From positions 1 to 50,558 of the IMG/VR virus record IMGVR_UViG_3300036770_006519: DNA of 50,558 bases. One strand, written 5' to 3'. This document shows, in pieces, positions 16,482 to 25,472 of the stretch. Position numbers and translations under genes: made by a program. The notes under the pieces were generated by a model, which saw only the letters and a program-made list of their open reading frames with translations, ran no database searches and had not been told where the DNA came from. How positions within the stretch are numbered: the stretch's first letter is position 1; the number at the start of each line of letters is the position of its first letter. This stretch comes from a virus.

Positions 16482-17101
16482 AAATCTCTTACGCAATAAC
16501 AGTCTGTAACGAAATAGAGGAAATCAAACGTTTGATTCCATTCATCCTCAAACATAAACGAGAGGAAGATGAGATTGTTGTGCAACAAGATAATGGAGGT
16601 CAACTAGATAATGGTGTTTATACCTATCTTACAAGTGATGGAATAAAGGATAATATTACTTTTTTAATTCATGAGCTTGACAAAGACTTCGCTCAATTTA
16701 AAAACAACCTAACCAAACATTGCTCAGGCGACTACATCTTTCAAATAGATGCAGATGAGATTCCAAATGAATTCTTAATAGAAAACCTTCATAACATTAT
16801 AGAGTCAAATGATTTTGATGTTTGTATGGTACCTAGAGTCAACACAGTTGAAGGCTTAACCGACGCACACGTTCAAAAATGGGGCTGGAGAGTAAATGAA
16901 CATGGATGGGTGAATTGGCCCGATTATCAAATGAGACTTTATCGAAATGATCCTGCAATTAAATGGGAAGGTAAAGTGCATGAAAAAATAACAGGATTTA
17001 AAACGTGGACAAAATTTCCTGAGGCTTTAGAGATGTCTTTATTTCATCCAAAACAAATAGAAAGACAAGAAAAACAAAACAAGTTTTACGAGACGATATG
17101 A
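16478..17101 (+). CDS. GT2-family glycosyltransferase
   Basis: 207 residues, GT-A fold. Seen: ISYAITVCNEIEEIKRLIPFILKH, the N-terminal nucleotide-binding strand; ITFLIHELDKDFAQFKNNL; YIFQIDADEIPNEF, the DxD metal/nucleotide-sugar motif; and a later YQMRLYRNDPAIKWEGKVHE, a pattern typical of GT2 enzymes related to WaaE-type lipopolysaccharide transferases. Short and without a membrane segment. Substrate unknown. It opens the sugar island and is coupled by ATGA to both neighbours. Confidence 0.88.
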   Translation: MKISYAITVCNEIEEIKRLIPFILKHKREEDEIVVQQDNGGQLDNGVYTYLTSDGIKDNITFLIHELDKDFAQFKNNLTKHCSGDYIFQIDADEIPNEFLIENLHNIIESNDFDVCMVPRVNTVEGLTDAHVQKWGWRVNEHGWVNWPDYQMRLYRNDPAIKWEGKVHEKITGFKTWTKFPEALEMSLFHPKQIERQEKQNKFYETI

Positions 17102-17268
17102 GTAACGAGGTGTATACTGGCTTAGAAAAAGATAACTTTAACAATAAGGTTAAATATTTAGACTTAAAACTAAAACTTGATATTATCACAAGTTTAACTA
17201 ACTCATACCCAAATGATCAAGAGTTAGGAGCTAAAGTTAGAGAATTTGTTAAATTACAGAAGAAATGA
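17098..17268 (+). CDS. Hypothetical small protein between glycosyltransferases
   Basis: 56 residues (MSNEVYTGLEKDNFNNKV...), not recognised. Helical, charged, soluble; ATGA overlaps with both glycosyltransferase genes argue that it is real and co-translated. Confidence 0.6.
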   Translation: MSNEVYTGLEKDNFNNKVKYLDLKLKLDIITSLTNSYPNDQELGAKVREFVKLQKK

Positions 17269-18107
17269 TGAACCCATTGACATTTTGTATATCTACTTAT
17301 AATAATCTTCCATATTTAAAACTGGCTATTAAATCTGTTAGAAAAAATAGTTATTTTAAAGATGCTCCTTTTATTATCCATGCTGAAAATTGCACAGATG
17401 GGACTGATGAGTGGTTAAAGGAAAATCAAGATAAGTATAACCTAGAATATTATATAGATAAAAATGATGTACCTCTAGGGATTGGGGGTGGGATGAACTT
17501 TTGTGCAGATAAAGTAAAAACAGAGTTTATTAACTTTTTACATTCTGATTTTTATGTAACTAAAGATTGGGATAAAGCATTATTAGATATCCATGAAAAG
17601 TACCCAAATGAAAAATTATGGGTGAATTCATATAGAATAGAACCTAACATATTTAACTCCCCAGATAGATATGGAACATCTTTAATTCCATTGGATATGT
17701 TTGGAGCATACTATCATGATTTTGATAGTGCTTCATTTGAGAATTGGGTAGAAGAATTTAAACAAATGAATGAAGGTTATGAAATTCCTAAAGGTGAAGG
17801 TGTTTCCGGGTTAGTTAAAAAATCATTATGGGATGAAGTTGGAGGAAATGATCCATTATTTGCTCCTACATCTTGGGATGACCATGATTTATTTTTAAGA
17901 ATGTTACAACATAGTGTTCGTTTTATCCTACCTTCATCTTCAATAGTATGGCATTTTGGAGCTAGAGGAAGCCATAGATTAGAAGAAAATAACGGTCGAT
18001 CTTCAGATCGTCAAAGAAAAGCAGAAGCAGACAATGCTCAAAAATGGTTATCAAAATGGGGAAAAATGCCTCAATTTGATCAATATGGAATGATCAAACA
18101 ATTTTAA
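17265..18107 (+). CDS. GT2-family glycosyltransferase
   Basis: 280 residues, GT-A fold. TFCISTYNNLPYLKLAIKSV and PFIIHAENCTDGTDEWL at the N-terminus are the standard GT2 strand-helix and sugar-binding segments; EFINFLHSDFYVTKDW replaces the DxD with an H-S-D variant. The acceptor part includes GEGVSGLVKKSLWDEVGG and TSWDDHDLFLRML, where the E/W-D-D-x-D motif supplies the catalytic base, then a W-H-F-G-A-R-G-S-H motif. It resembles the enzyme at 26317 (I-F-H-A-D and Y-H-F-T-G-R-G-A-G), so the two are probably paralogs. Confidence 0.88.
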   Translation: MMNPLTFCISTYNNLPYLKLAIKSVRKNSYFKDAPFIIHAENCTDGTDEWLKENQDKYNLEYYIDKNDVPLGIGGGMNFCADKVKTEFINFLHSDFYVTKDWDKALLDIHEKYPNEKLWVNSYRIEPNIFNSPDRYGTSLIPLDMFGAYYHDFDSASFENWVEEFKQMNEGYEIPKGEGVSGLVKKSLWDEVGGNDPLFAPTSWDDHDLFLRMLQHSVRFILPSSSIVWHFGARGSHRLEENNGRSSDRQRKAEADNAQKWLSKWGKMPQFDQYGMIKQF

Positions 18108-18109
18108 AC

Positions 18110-19270
18110 ATGAGAAAAAAAATATTAATATATGCTTCTGATAATAGAGGATATATTGAAGTAAAGAATGTGGTTAATGAACTATCACAAAGAGATTGTG
18201 ACTATATTTTTGTTTACCCTACAGATGGTCAATTTGGATATGAATCAAATATAGATTACTTTACTTACCCTAATTTTGAATCTAAATCAGTTGGATTTCT
18301 ACTCCCATTCAAACCAGACATAGTTTTAATTACTAGAGAATCATGGTTACCTGAAACAAATATAATAATAGAATTTAAACAAATTGGGGCTATAGTATGT
18401 AATTTAGAAAATTCATCTTGGCTTTATAATAATATAAAAACTAGATTAGAAATTTTAAGTAGAATGAAATTTCCAACAAATATGATTGATGTTTTCTTTG
18501 ATCATAGTACATGGACATATCAATCTAAACTTGAAGCGGGTTGGATTAAAAGAAAATCTATTGTAACAGGTATCCCTAAATTTGACATTTTAAAAAATGT
18601 CCCAACAGAAACCATTCAACAGAAATATAACCTAACCAAACCAGTAATAGTTTTATATGGTTCAATGGAAGATAATATTAGACCAAACATTATTAATATT
18701 TCCAAAGAATTAGAAAGTAAATATGGTTCAACTCATCATTTATTCTATAAACCACACCCAAAAGAATTTACAGATTTTCCTAGTGATTTTACAGAAAATA
18801 ATCTCACCCCATCTCCACAATTTAGACTAATTAGAGATGAAAATGAAATGTATTCATTCTCCCAATTAGGAGATATTCATATTGGGGTTATTACATCAGT
18901 TATGTACTATCCATTATACTTCAATAAAACAGTATATTATGTTGACTCAGATGATAGTGGAGTTATGTTTGATATGGATTTAGAAAATTTTAAGGGAAAT
19001 GAATATAATTTTTGGGCTCCATTAATGAATGTTAATTCATGGGATGAATTTGTAGAAAAAATAGGAGAACATAGAATAGAAAAATTTAAAGATAGATACG
19101 ATTTGTTTATGAGTAAATTTAAAAATATTTTGAAACCGTATGAAGATGTCGTAGATTTAAATCAAAAATTCGAATATGACAATACGGCATTGCTAGAATT
19201 ATATGATGAATTCAATGATGGTAATGCATCCCAAAGAATAGCAAATTATTTAATAAACATATACAATTAA
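18110..19270 (+). CDS. GT-B glycosyl- or glycerophosphotransferase-like protein
   Basis: 386 residues. The N-terminal half has Rossmann strands (KKILIYASDNRGYIEVKNVV, KPDIVLITRESW), then TGIPKFDIL, and the C-terminal half VIVLYGSMEDNIRP...HHLFYKPHPKEF, followed by GDIHIGVITSVMYYPLYFNKTVYYVD. The Y-K-P-H-P motif and the S-x-x-x-x-P-L placement resemble the CDP-glycerol glycerophosphotransferase/polysialyltransferase-like GT-B group. Such enzymes transfer a polyol phosphate or sialic-type sugar; combined with the NeuB pathway beside it, a transferase using the CMP-activated sugar is possible. Tentative. Confidence 0.75.
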   Translation: MRKKILIYASDNRGYIEVKNVVNELSQRDCDYIFVYPTDGQFGYESNIDYFTYPNFESKSVGFLLPFKPDIVLITRESWLPETNIIIEFKQIGAIVCNLENSSWLYNNIKTRLEILSRMKFPTNMIDVFFDHSTWTYQSKLEAGWIKRKSIVTGIPKFDILKNVPTETIQQKYNLTKPVIVLYGSMEDNIRPNIINISKELESKYGSTHHLFYKPHPKEFTDFPSDFTENNLTPSPQFRLIRDENEMYSFSQLGDIHIGVITSVMYYPLYFNKTVYYVDSDDSGVMFDMDLENFKGNEYNFWAPLMNVNSWDEFVEKIGEHRIEKFKDRYDLFMSKFKNILKPYEDVVDLNQKFEYDNTALLELYDEFNDGNASQRIANYLINIYN

Positions 19271-19271
19271 C

Positions 19272-20282
19272 ATGGCTGATAATTTTAACAACAAAACAAT
19301 TTTGATTACAGGAGGTACTGGTTCTTTAGGTAGAGCTATTATCCAAAAATTAAAAAAATACAATTGTAAAATAATTGTATACAGTAGAGACGAAGGTAAA
19401 CAAGCATTATATTTCGGTCAAGACAAATCAATTATTCGAGTAATTGGCGATATAAGGGATTATGAACAATTATCTAAAACATTACGTTTATATAAACCAA
19501 ATTATGTTATCCATACTGCGGCTTTAAAACGAATTGATGATATGGAATATTACCCTGAAGAATGTGTTAAAACAAATATTCAAGGTTCTATTAATGTAGC
19601 TAATGCTTGTTTAGAAGCTATGGTTGATAAATGTATTTTAGTATCAACAGATAAAGCATGTATTCCTATTAATGTCTATGGAGCATCTAAATTTACCGCT
19701 GAACGTTTATTCTCCAATTTTGATCATAATTCAAACCACACCATTTTTAGTTCAGTACGATACGGAAATGTAATTGCAAGTAGAGGTTCATTTATTCCAT
19801 TATGGGTGGATTTATTATCTCAAGATAAAAACATTAATGTTACATCATTAGATTGCACCAGATTTTTATTTACATTAGAAGATGCAGTTAACACGGTTTT
19901 ATCTTCATTAATCAACAGTATTGGAGGAGAGGTATTTATTCCTTATTTTGATTCATTTGATATGGAAACTATTATTCAATCATTATCTCTTAAATTAGAT
20001 AAAAAAATTAAATATAAAGTTGTTGGAATGAGACCCGGGGAAAAATTTCATGAAGATATGATTGCTAAAACAGAATTACCTTTTACATACGAATCTAAAT
20101 TTTTAGATGGGTTTACAACAGAGCATTGTAATAGATTACTTTGTGTTATCCCACAATTTACAAATAAAGAATATCCCCTTAAAAAATATGATGGCCCTGA
20201 GTTCAACTCAGGGATTTTCTTAAATCATGATAAAGAATATTTAATTAAATTAATTGAAAAAGGATTACAAGATGCTAACTAG
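19272..20282 (+). CDS. UDP-sugar 4,6-dehydratase/5-epimerase (PseB/CapD-like SDR)
   Basis: 336 residues. Extended short-chain dehydrogenase: NAD(P)-binding TGGTGSLG (GxxGxxG) near 15-22, DIRDYEQL, HTAALKRIDDMEYYP (the A-A-L-K/H-V-P-like motif of PseB/FlaA1), STDKA, and the catalytic YGASKFTAER (Tyr-x3-Lys). Late in the protein, GMRPGEKFHEDM matches the conserved R-P-G-E-K-x-H-E of UDP-GlcNAc inverting 4,6-dehydratases. Predicted to make a 4-keto-6-deoxy sugar nucleotide, the first step of pseudaminic or legionaminic acid synthesis. The following aminotransferase gene overlaps its end. Confidence 0.93.
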   Translation: MADNFNNKTILITGGTGSLGRAIIQKLKKYNCKIIVYSRDEGKQALYFGQDKSIIRVIGDIRDYEQLSKTLRLYKPNYVIHTAALKRIDDMEYYPEECVKTNIQGSINVANACLEAMVDKCILVSTDKACIPINVYGASKFTAERLFSNFDHNSNHTIFSSVRYGNVIASRGSFIPLWVDLLSQDKNINVTSLDCTRFLFTLEDAVNTVLSSLINSIGGEVFIPYFDSFDMETIIQSLSLKLDKKIKYKVVGMRPGEKFHEDMIAKTELPFTYESKFLDGFTTEHCNRLLCVIPQFTNKEYPLKKYDGPEFNSGIFLNHDKEYLIKLIEKGLQDAN

Positions 20283-21549
20283 AAAAAAAATCAATGAAGA
20301 AGAACTCTGGGGGAATGCTCTTAGGTTAATGCCTAGAGGTACTCAAACGATGAGTAAATGTCCTGATCAATTTGTTGATGGGGTTTATCCTAAATTTGTA
20401 AAATCAGGAAAAGGAGCTTATTTGTATGGTTTAGATGGAAAAAAGTATCTTGATTACATGTGTGCTTTAGGTCCTATTATTTTAGGATATAATCACAAAT
20501 CAACAAATAAAGCCATTAAAAAACAACTTAAAGATGGAATCATATTTTCTTGGCCTACATTATTAGAACAAGAATTAGCCCAATTAATTTCAGATGTAGT
20601 CCCTTGTGCTGAACAAGTTAGATTCTGTAAGAATGGTACTGATGCTGATTTGGCTGCTGTTCGAATTGCTCGCTCATATACTGGTAAAGAAAAAATCCTT
20701 AAACCAGCAGGTGGTTATCATGGTTGGGGAGATTGGCATGCTATTTCAATGAGACCATATGGAGTACCATCTTGTTTAAAAGAATTAATTGGTGAATTCG
20801 AATATAATAATCTTGAAAGTTTAGAGAAATTACTTGAAAAAGGAGACGTTGCGGGTGTTATTATTGAACCCCAAGCCTTAACCACCCCTAAACCAGGATT
20901 TTTAGAAGGTGTTAGAAAATTATGTACTAAATATAAAGCCGTACTTATTTTTGATGAAGTAGTAACTGGGTTTAGATGGAGTTTAGGTGGGGCTCAAGAA
21001 TATTTTGGAGTTACCCCTGATTTATGTTGTATGGGAAAAGCAGTAGCTAACGGGATGCCTTTAGGTATTATTGCTGGTAAAGCAGAATACATGAATGAAT
21101 TGAATCATGCTTTCTTCTCAATGACATTTGGTGGTGAAGCATTATCTATAGCAGCTGCTATTGCTACTGTTAAAGAATTACAAACTAAAGATTATAATCA
21201 TATTTGGGAACTTGGAAATATGTTGGATGTTGGTATTAAAAATGCAGCCAAAAAACATAATTTAGATGTAATATTTGCTGGAGATGCCCCAAGACATAAC
21301 CTAACATTTAACCCAGAAACGTATGAAGATGCAGATGGGTTAAAATATTTATTTTATCAAGAAATGGTAAAACAAAATATATTATTTCCGAATGTTATTT
21401 ATATCAATTTTTCACATACGAAGAAAGATATTCAAAAAACAATTGATGCTGCTGATAAAGCTTTTGAGTTTGTGAGTAAAAATATAAATAATATTGATTC
21501 TGCATTAGAAGGTAAACGTGGTACTGCAATCTTTAGAAAAAATAGCTAA
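20272..21549 (+). CDS. Class III PLP aminotransferase/aminomutase-like (HemL-type)
   Basis: I begin at ATG 20272 (MLTRKKINEEELW), overlapping the dehydratase by 11 nt. The ~425 residues match glutamate-1-semialdehyde aminomutase/class III enzymes: LMPRGTQTMSKCPDQF, GAYLYGLDGKKYLDYMCALGPIILGYNH, VRFCKNGTDADLAAVRIARSYTGK, GGYHGWGDWH, IFDEVVTGFRW (Asp contacting PLP nitrogen), then GKAVANGMPLGIIAGKAE, with the PLP lysine in GKAVANG, and FFSMTFGGEALSIAAA. Standard nonulosonate pathways use DegT-type aminotransferases, so a HemL-type enzyme here is unusual; it probably aminates the keto sugar. Confidence 0.9.
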   Translation: MLTRKKINEEELWGNALRLMPRGTQTMSKCPDQFVDGVYPKFVKSGKGAYLYGLDGKKYLDYMCALGPIILGYNHKSTNKAIKKQLKDGIIFSWPTLLEQELAQLISDVVPCAEQVRFCKNGTDADLAAVRIARSYTGKEKILKPAGGYHGWGDWHAISMRPYGVPSCLKELIGEFEYNNLESLEKLLEKGDVAGVIIEPQALTTPKPGFLEGVRKLCTKYKAVLIFDEVVTGFRWSLGGAQEYFGVTPDLCCMGKAVANGMPLGIIAGKAEYMNELNHAFFSMTFGGEALSIAAAIATVKELQTKDYNHIWELGNMLDVGIKNAAKKHNLDVIFAGDAPRHNLTFNPETYEDADGLKYLFYQEMVKQNILFPNVIYINFSHTKKDIQKTIDAADKAFEFVSKNINNIDSALEGKRGTAIFRKNS

Positions 21550-22238
21550 TGAAAAACATTAAAGACACCGTTTTTATAATTCAAGCTCGAACACAATCAA
21601 CCCGTGTTCCAAATAAAATGCTTAGACCATTTGCTCACTCAAGTTTATTTGAAATAACAATTGAGAAAGTACTCCAATCATCAATCATCCCAAAAGATAA
21701 CTTTTATCTTTCAGTTATGGATGATGAATTGATTGAAATTGCTAGAAAACATAATGTAAATTATTTTGTTCGAAGTGAGGAATCAACTCAAGAACCCGTT
21801 ACATTACAAAAAGCCCTAGAATGGCATGATAAACTTCCATTCAAACACTTTGTAATCATTAATGCTTGTAACCCACTATTAAAAGTAGAAACAATAGATA
21901 ATTTTGTTAAGCAATTTTTAGAGGTAGATTCAAATGGTTTATTTGGAGTATTTGAGAAAAAAACATTTTTATTTGATAATGAAGGTAAAATGTTAAATCG
22001 TTTCTTTGGAGAAGATAAATACTTAGCTACATTAGAGACTAAGTTTGTTGAAACCTGTTATGAAGCAGCCCATTCATTGTACGCGGGATCTACAGAAGAT
22101 ATTGCAAACGGAATTTATATGGGAACTTTTAAAGAACCAGGCAATCCTAATTTCTTTGTAATGGAAGAAATTGAATGTTTTGATATTGATTGGCCTTGGC
22201 AATTTGAAGTAGCAGAAAAATTATACTTAAACAAATGA
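21549..22238 (+). CDS. Cytidylyltransferase (SpsF/NeuA/PseF-like)
   Basis: 229 residues. The N-terminal VFIIQARTQSTRVPNKMLRPF is the nucleotide-binding signature of CMP-sugar synthetases (R-x-x-S-x-R-x-x-x-K). Further segments: LSVMDDELIEIARKHNV, FVRSEESTQEPVTLQKAL, FVIINACNPLLKVETID (NACNP replaces the usual D-x-x-P), and FDIDWPWQFEVAEKL at the C-terminus, the D-I-D-x-x-x-D-x-x-x-A motif of the family. Predicted to activate a nine-carbon or similar sugar acid with CMP. It overlaps neighbours by 1 and 4 nt. Confidence 0.9.
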   Translation: MKNIKDTVFIIQARTQSTRVPNKMLRPFAHSSLFEITIEKVLQSSIIPKDNFYLSVMDDELIEIARKHNVNYFVRSEESTQEPVTLQKALEWHDKLPFKHFVIINACNPLLKVETIDNFVKQFLEVDSNGLFGVFEKKTFLFDNEGKMLNRFFGEDKYLATLETKFVETCYEAAHSLYAGSTEDIANGIYMGTFKEPGNPNFFVMEEIECFDIDWPWQFEVAEKLYLNK

Positions 22239-23044
22239 AAGCAATTATAATAGGAGGAGGCTCAATTGGAAAAAGACATTCTACTAATTTGAATAATCTA
22301 GGAATCCAAACTAAAATAGTTGATATAGATGAAATTGATAATATAGATGATATATTGCAAGAAGGTTTTGATTTAGGTTTTGTTTGTTCTCCAAATATAA
22401 AACATATAGAACATTGTATTAAGTTAGCTCAATATAATATCCCTATATTTTGTGAAAAACCATTCTATTCGTCAAATGAAGGGGTTGAAGAATTATTAAA
22501 TATAATTAAAAAAAAAGATTTAACCACAATGGTGGGATGTAATCTACGATTTACAGACGAAGTAAAATCAATTAATCCAAATTCAAAATATATTAACGTT
22601 TACTTTGGGTATGATTTAAAAAAATGGAGATCACAAACTGATCACTTAAAATCGTATAGTGCTAATAAGCATTTGGGAGGTGGAGTACTTTTAGATGTTA
22701 TACATGAATTGGATTATCTTTATTCTAAATTTGGAGATATAAAAAATATTTCGTATATTAAAAATAAGTTAACAAATATAACAAATGATACTGAAGATTT
22801 AGTTATTGGTAGAATAGAGTTTCAAAATGGAACTATAGCTGATTTTACTTTAAACTATCTTTCAGAAGAATACCATCGTTATTTTGATATTTTAGAAGGG
22901 GATATATTACGTAGAGTACATTTTGAAATAAAAAATGATATGTATGTTGAAGAAATAAAGTATTTTGTTAATTGCGTTAAAAATAATGCACATTGTATAA
23001 ATAGTTTTGAAGAAGCAAATAAGTTATTAAAATATTTAATATGA
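22235..23044 (+). CDS. Gfo/Idh/MocA-family oxidoreductase
   Basis: 269 residues. N-terminal Rossmann: AIIIGGGSIGKRHSTNL (GxGxxGxRH), then DLGFVCSPNIKHIEHCIKLAQYNIPIFCEKPF with the conserved E-K-P motif. The C-terminal domain holds GGGVLLDVIHELDYLYSKFG, the catalytic His-containing D-x-x-x-H-x-x-D motif. NAD(P)-dependent oxidation or reduction of a sugar or sugar nucleotide is expected. Shorter than typical members (~330), with a reduced beta-sheet domain. It sits between the cytidylyltransferase and the synthase, so its substrate is likely an intermediate of the same sugar. Confidence 0.9.
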   Translation: MKAIIIGGGSIGKRHSTNLNNLGIQTKIVDIDEIDNIDDILQEGFDLGFVCSPNIKHIEHCIKLAQYNIPIFCEKPFYSSNEGVEELLNIIKKKDLTTMVGCNLRFTDEVKSINPNSKYINVYFGYDLKKWRSQTDHLKSYSANKHLGGGVLLDVIHELDYLYSKFGDIKNISYIKNKLTNITNDTEDLVIGRIEFQNGTIADFTLNYLSEEYHRYFDILEGDILRRVHFEIKNDMYVEEIKYFVNCVKNNAHCINSFEEANKLLKYLI

Positions 23045-24018
23045 ACACATTTGTAATAGCAGAAGCAGGAGCTAATCATAATAAAAATTTTAAACAAGCA
23101 CTATCATTAATTGATGTTGCTTTAGAAGCTGGAGCATCTGCTTGTAAATTTCAAACATATTCATCAAATACTTTATATAGTAAAAACACTCCTGATTTTG
23201 CTGGTTATAAAGATATTAATAAACTAATTGATGATATTGCCTTACCACGTGAATGGCAAAAAGATTTAAAACAATACTGTGATGAAAAAGGTATTGAATT
23301 TATGTCAACACCATTTGATGAAAAAGCAGTTGATGAATTAGTTGCCCTAGGTGTTAAACGTCTCAAAATAGCAGGATTCGAATCAACCGACTTCAGATTT
23401 GTTGATATGGTTGCCTCAGCTAAATTACCTTTAGTTATTTCTTTAGGTATTGGGTTTGAAATGAATTACTTAGGTAAAATATTTGAAATAGCAGACAAAT
23501 ACGGAAATGATTTAACTTTAATGCATTGTAATAATGCTTATCCTACCCCAATGCAAGATGCTGGATTAAAAATAGTTCAATCATTATCTTTAGACTCTAG
23601 ATATAAAACCGGATTCTCAGATCATACTATGTCTACTTTAACTCCTGCTTTAGCTGTAGCTATGGGAGCAACAGTAATTGAAAAACATTTTACTCTAAGC
23701 AGACATTTACCAGGCCCTGATCATCCATTTGCTTTGGAACCTAATCAATTAAAAGAAATGATTGATTTAATTAAACAAGCAGAATTAACCATTACTCCCC
23801 AACTTAACCAATACTCCGAATCAGAACAATCATTCAAACAAGCAATGCGTTCAGTAGTAGCTAAAACTGATATTAAGAAAGGGGATATATTAACTGAGGA
23901 TAATATTACAACTAAACGACCATTTTTAGAAGGAAATATACCTGCAAAACATTTTGAATTTACTTTAGGTAAAACAGCAGATAGAGATTATAATGAAGAC
24001 GATTTTATATGCAATTAA
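23041..24018 (+). CDS. NeuB-type nonulosonic acid synthase (with SAF domain)
   Basis: 325 residues. The N-terminal TIM barrel shows FVIAEAGANHNKN (NeuB signature with metal-binding residues), CKFQTYSSNTLY, FMSTPFDEKAVDEL, KIAGFESTDFRFVD, MHCNNAYPTP, GFSDHTMSTLTPALAVAMGATVIEKHFTLSRHLPGPDHPFALEP; then a C-terminal SAF/antifreeze-like domain (RSVVAKTDIKKGDILTEDNITTKRP). Known chemistry: condensation of PEP with a 6-carbon amino sugar to give a sialic, legionaminic or pseudaminic acid. Which sugar cannot be told from sequence alone. Overlaps the GNAT gene by 10 nt. Confidence 0.95.
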   Translation: MNTFVIAEAGANHNKNFKQALSLIDVALEAGASACKFQTYSSNTLYSKNTPDFAGYKDINKLIDDIALPREWQKDLKQYCDEKGIEFMSTPFDEKAVDELVALGVKRLKIAGFESTDFRFVDMVASAKLPLVISLGIGFEMNYLGKIFEIADKYGNDLTLMHCNNAYPTPMQDAGLKIVQSLSLDSRYKTGFSDHTMSTLTPALAVAMGATVIEKHFTLSRHLPGPDHPFALEPNQLKEMIDLIKQAELTITPQLNQYSESEQSFKQAMRSVVAKTDIKKGDILTEDNITTKRPFLEGNIPAKHFEFTLGKTADRDYNEDDFICN

Positions 24019-24428
24019 GAAAATCAACACATAACGATTGGAAAATTCTCCTAGATTGGAGAAATGATCCTACAACTAGAGAAAATTCATTTGAAACAGG
24101 AGAAGTATCTGAACAAACTCATAAATTATGGTTCAACGATAGTTTACTCAATCCATATAGAGAAATTTATATCCTAGAAGATAATAACATTCCTGTAGGA
24201 TCTATTAGATCAGATAATGTAGCAACTAACAAATATATTTTATCATGGAGTATTGCTCCCAATCAAAGGGGAAATGGTTATGGAACTAAAATTCTTGAAT
24301 TATTTTTAAAAGATAAAACAGGTAATTTTATAGCTGAAATTAAACCTGAAAATATAGCTTCAATTAAAATGGTCCAAAAGAATGGATTCAATCAATTAGA
24401 TGAAATAAAATACATTAAACAACAATAA
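24009..24428 (+). CDS. GNAT N-acetyltransferase (PseH-like)
   Basis: 139 residues. The N-terminal LRKSTHNDWKILLDWRNDPTTRENSF matches PseH/RimJ-like acetyltransferases acting on amino sugars; LSWSIAPNQRGNGYGTKILELFL holds the acetyl-CoA-binding motif (Q-R-G-N-G-Y-G); NIASIKMVQKNGFNQL is the C-terminal N-x-x-S...N-G-F motif. Predicted to acetylate the amino group introduced by the aminotransferase at 20272. Its place at the end of the sugar operon fits the pathway. Confidence 0.9.
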   Translation: MQLRKSTHNDWKILLDWRNDPTTRENSFETGEVSEQTHKLWFNDSLLNPYREIYILEDNNIPVGSIRSDNVATNKYILSWSIAPNQRGNGYGTKILELFLKDKTGNFIAEIKPENIASIKMVQKNGFNQLDEIKYIKQQ

Positions 24429-24429
24429 T

Positions 24430-24615
24430 ATGACTGATTTAGAAATTATTGATGAAATCCAGAAAGTAAGAGGTAAAAACAATGTAAATTGGATGGACAT
24501 TTTACGTATAGCATTCACTCATGCTCCTGAAGAAACAAGAGAAGTATTTAAGAGAATTACTAATGATGATAATCTTATAAATGAATTATCTAAAAAATTA
24601 GCTAATAATAAATGA
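24430..24615 (+). CDS. Hypothetical small helical protein in sugar island
   Basis: 61 residues, three predicted helices (DLEIIDEIQKVR, NWMDILRIAFTHAPEETREVFKRI, NLINELSKKLAN). Not certain, but the layout resembles small proteins in nonulosonate clusters that accompany the acetyltransferase. Soluble, acidic; ATGA overlap with the next gene. Confidence 0.7.
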   Translation: MTDLEIIDEIQKVRGKNNVNWMDILRIAFTHAPEETREVFKRITNDDNLINELSKKLANNK

Positions 24616-25472
24616 GTTATATAAATGATAATTGGAAAGGTATAGCAAAAGGTCATACGGCGTTTTGTATTTTAGGAGGTCCTTCAACTAACCAAGTTAA
24701 AGACATCCAAGATATTATTTCTAATAACTTTACCATTACTGTAAACCATAATATTAAAACATATCCAAATTGTGATATGTATATTACTGCTGATAATTCA
24801 ATTGCAAGAGAATACTTTGAAGATAAAGAATTTTGTTTATTTAAATTTACTGGTGGGAAATTACTTAGAAATCAAGCAGGATTTAATTATGATTCTGAAC
24901 CAATTTGGATACAAGGTAAAAAAGAAATTATACAACAAAATCCTAACTTAATTAAAGTTATTGCTTGTAATGAATTTCCAATTTATAATTATTCATTTAC
25001 AACAGGTCAATTACCCAAACATCATGGAGAAGAATATTGCAAATCAACACCTAACACCCACCTTTGTATCGAATATAGAAATGAACAAGGTGAATCTTAT
25101 CCCCCATTAAGCCCAGACATCCCAGAAAGTATTATTGGATATGGCACTAATCCACTCCAATTAATCCCTGGCGGTAATGTATCTGGTATTTTATTTCAAT
25201 TACTTTGGTTTATGGGATTTGATAAAGTAATAGTAGTTGGATATGGTGATAATGGTATATCAAATGGTTATGATGGAAAAACATTTGAATGGAGTAATGA
25301 AGAAATCCATGCTATGGTAACTCATAATACCATTTGGAAAGATAAACTTACCTCACTCCATGGTTCAGAAATATGTAAAGAATATTGTGATTTCAAACAA
25401 TCAACATATGATGATTTAGAAATTACACCTTTTAAAAAACAACAATTAATTAATAAACTAATCAAATTATGA
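24612..25472 (+). CDS. DUF115/MAF-like glycosyltransferase
   Basis: 286 residues. KGHTAFCILGGPSTNQVKDIQ carries the G-G-P-S loop of MAF/DUF115 (MptE-like) and related sialyltransferase-like folds; TVNHNIKTYPNCDMYITADN follows, then GGNVSGILFQLLWFMGFDKVIVVGYGDNG. In flagellated bacteria MAF proteins attach pseudaminic or legionaminic acid to flagellin from the CMP sugar; here it lies directly after a nonulosonate-type pathway, so it is a good candidate for the final transferase. The acceptor might be a virion protein or host glycan. Assignment is from pattern and context. Confidence 0.7.
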   Translation: MSYINDNWKGIAKGHTAFCILGGPSTNQVKDIQDIISNNFTITVNHNIKTYPNCDMYITADNSIAREYFEDKEFCLFKFTGGKLLRNQAGFNYDSEPIWIQGKKEIIQQNPNLIKVIACNEFPIYNYSFTTGQLPKHHGEEYCKSTPNTHLCIEYRNEQGESYPPLSPDIPESIIGYGTNPLQLIPGGNVSGILFQLLWFMGFDKVIVVGYGDNGISNGYDGKTFEWSNEEIHAMVTHNTIWKDKLTSLHGSEICKEYCDFKQSTYDDLEITPFKKQQLINKLIKL

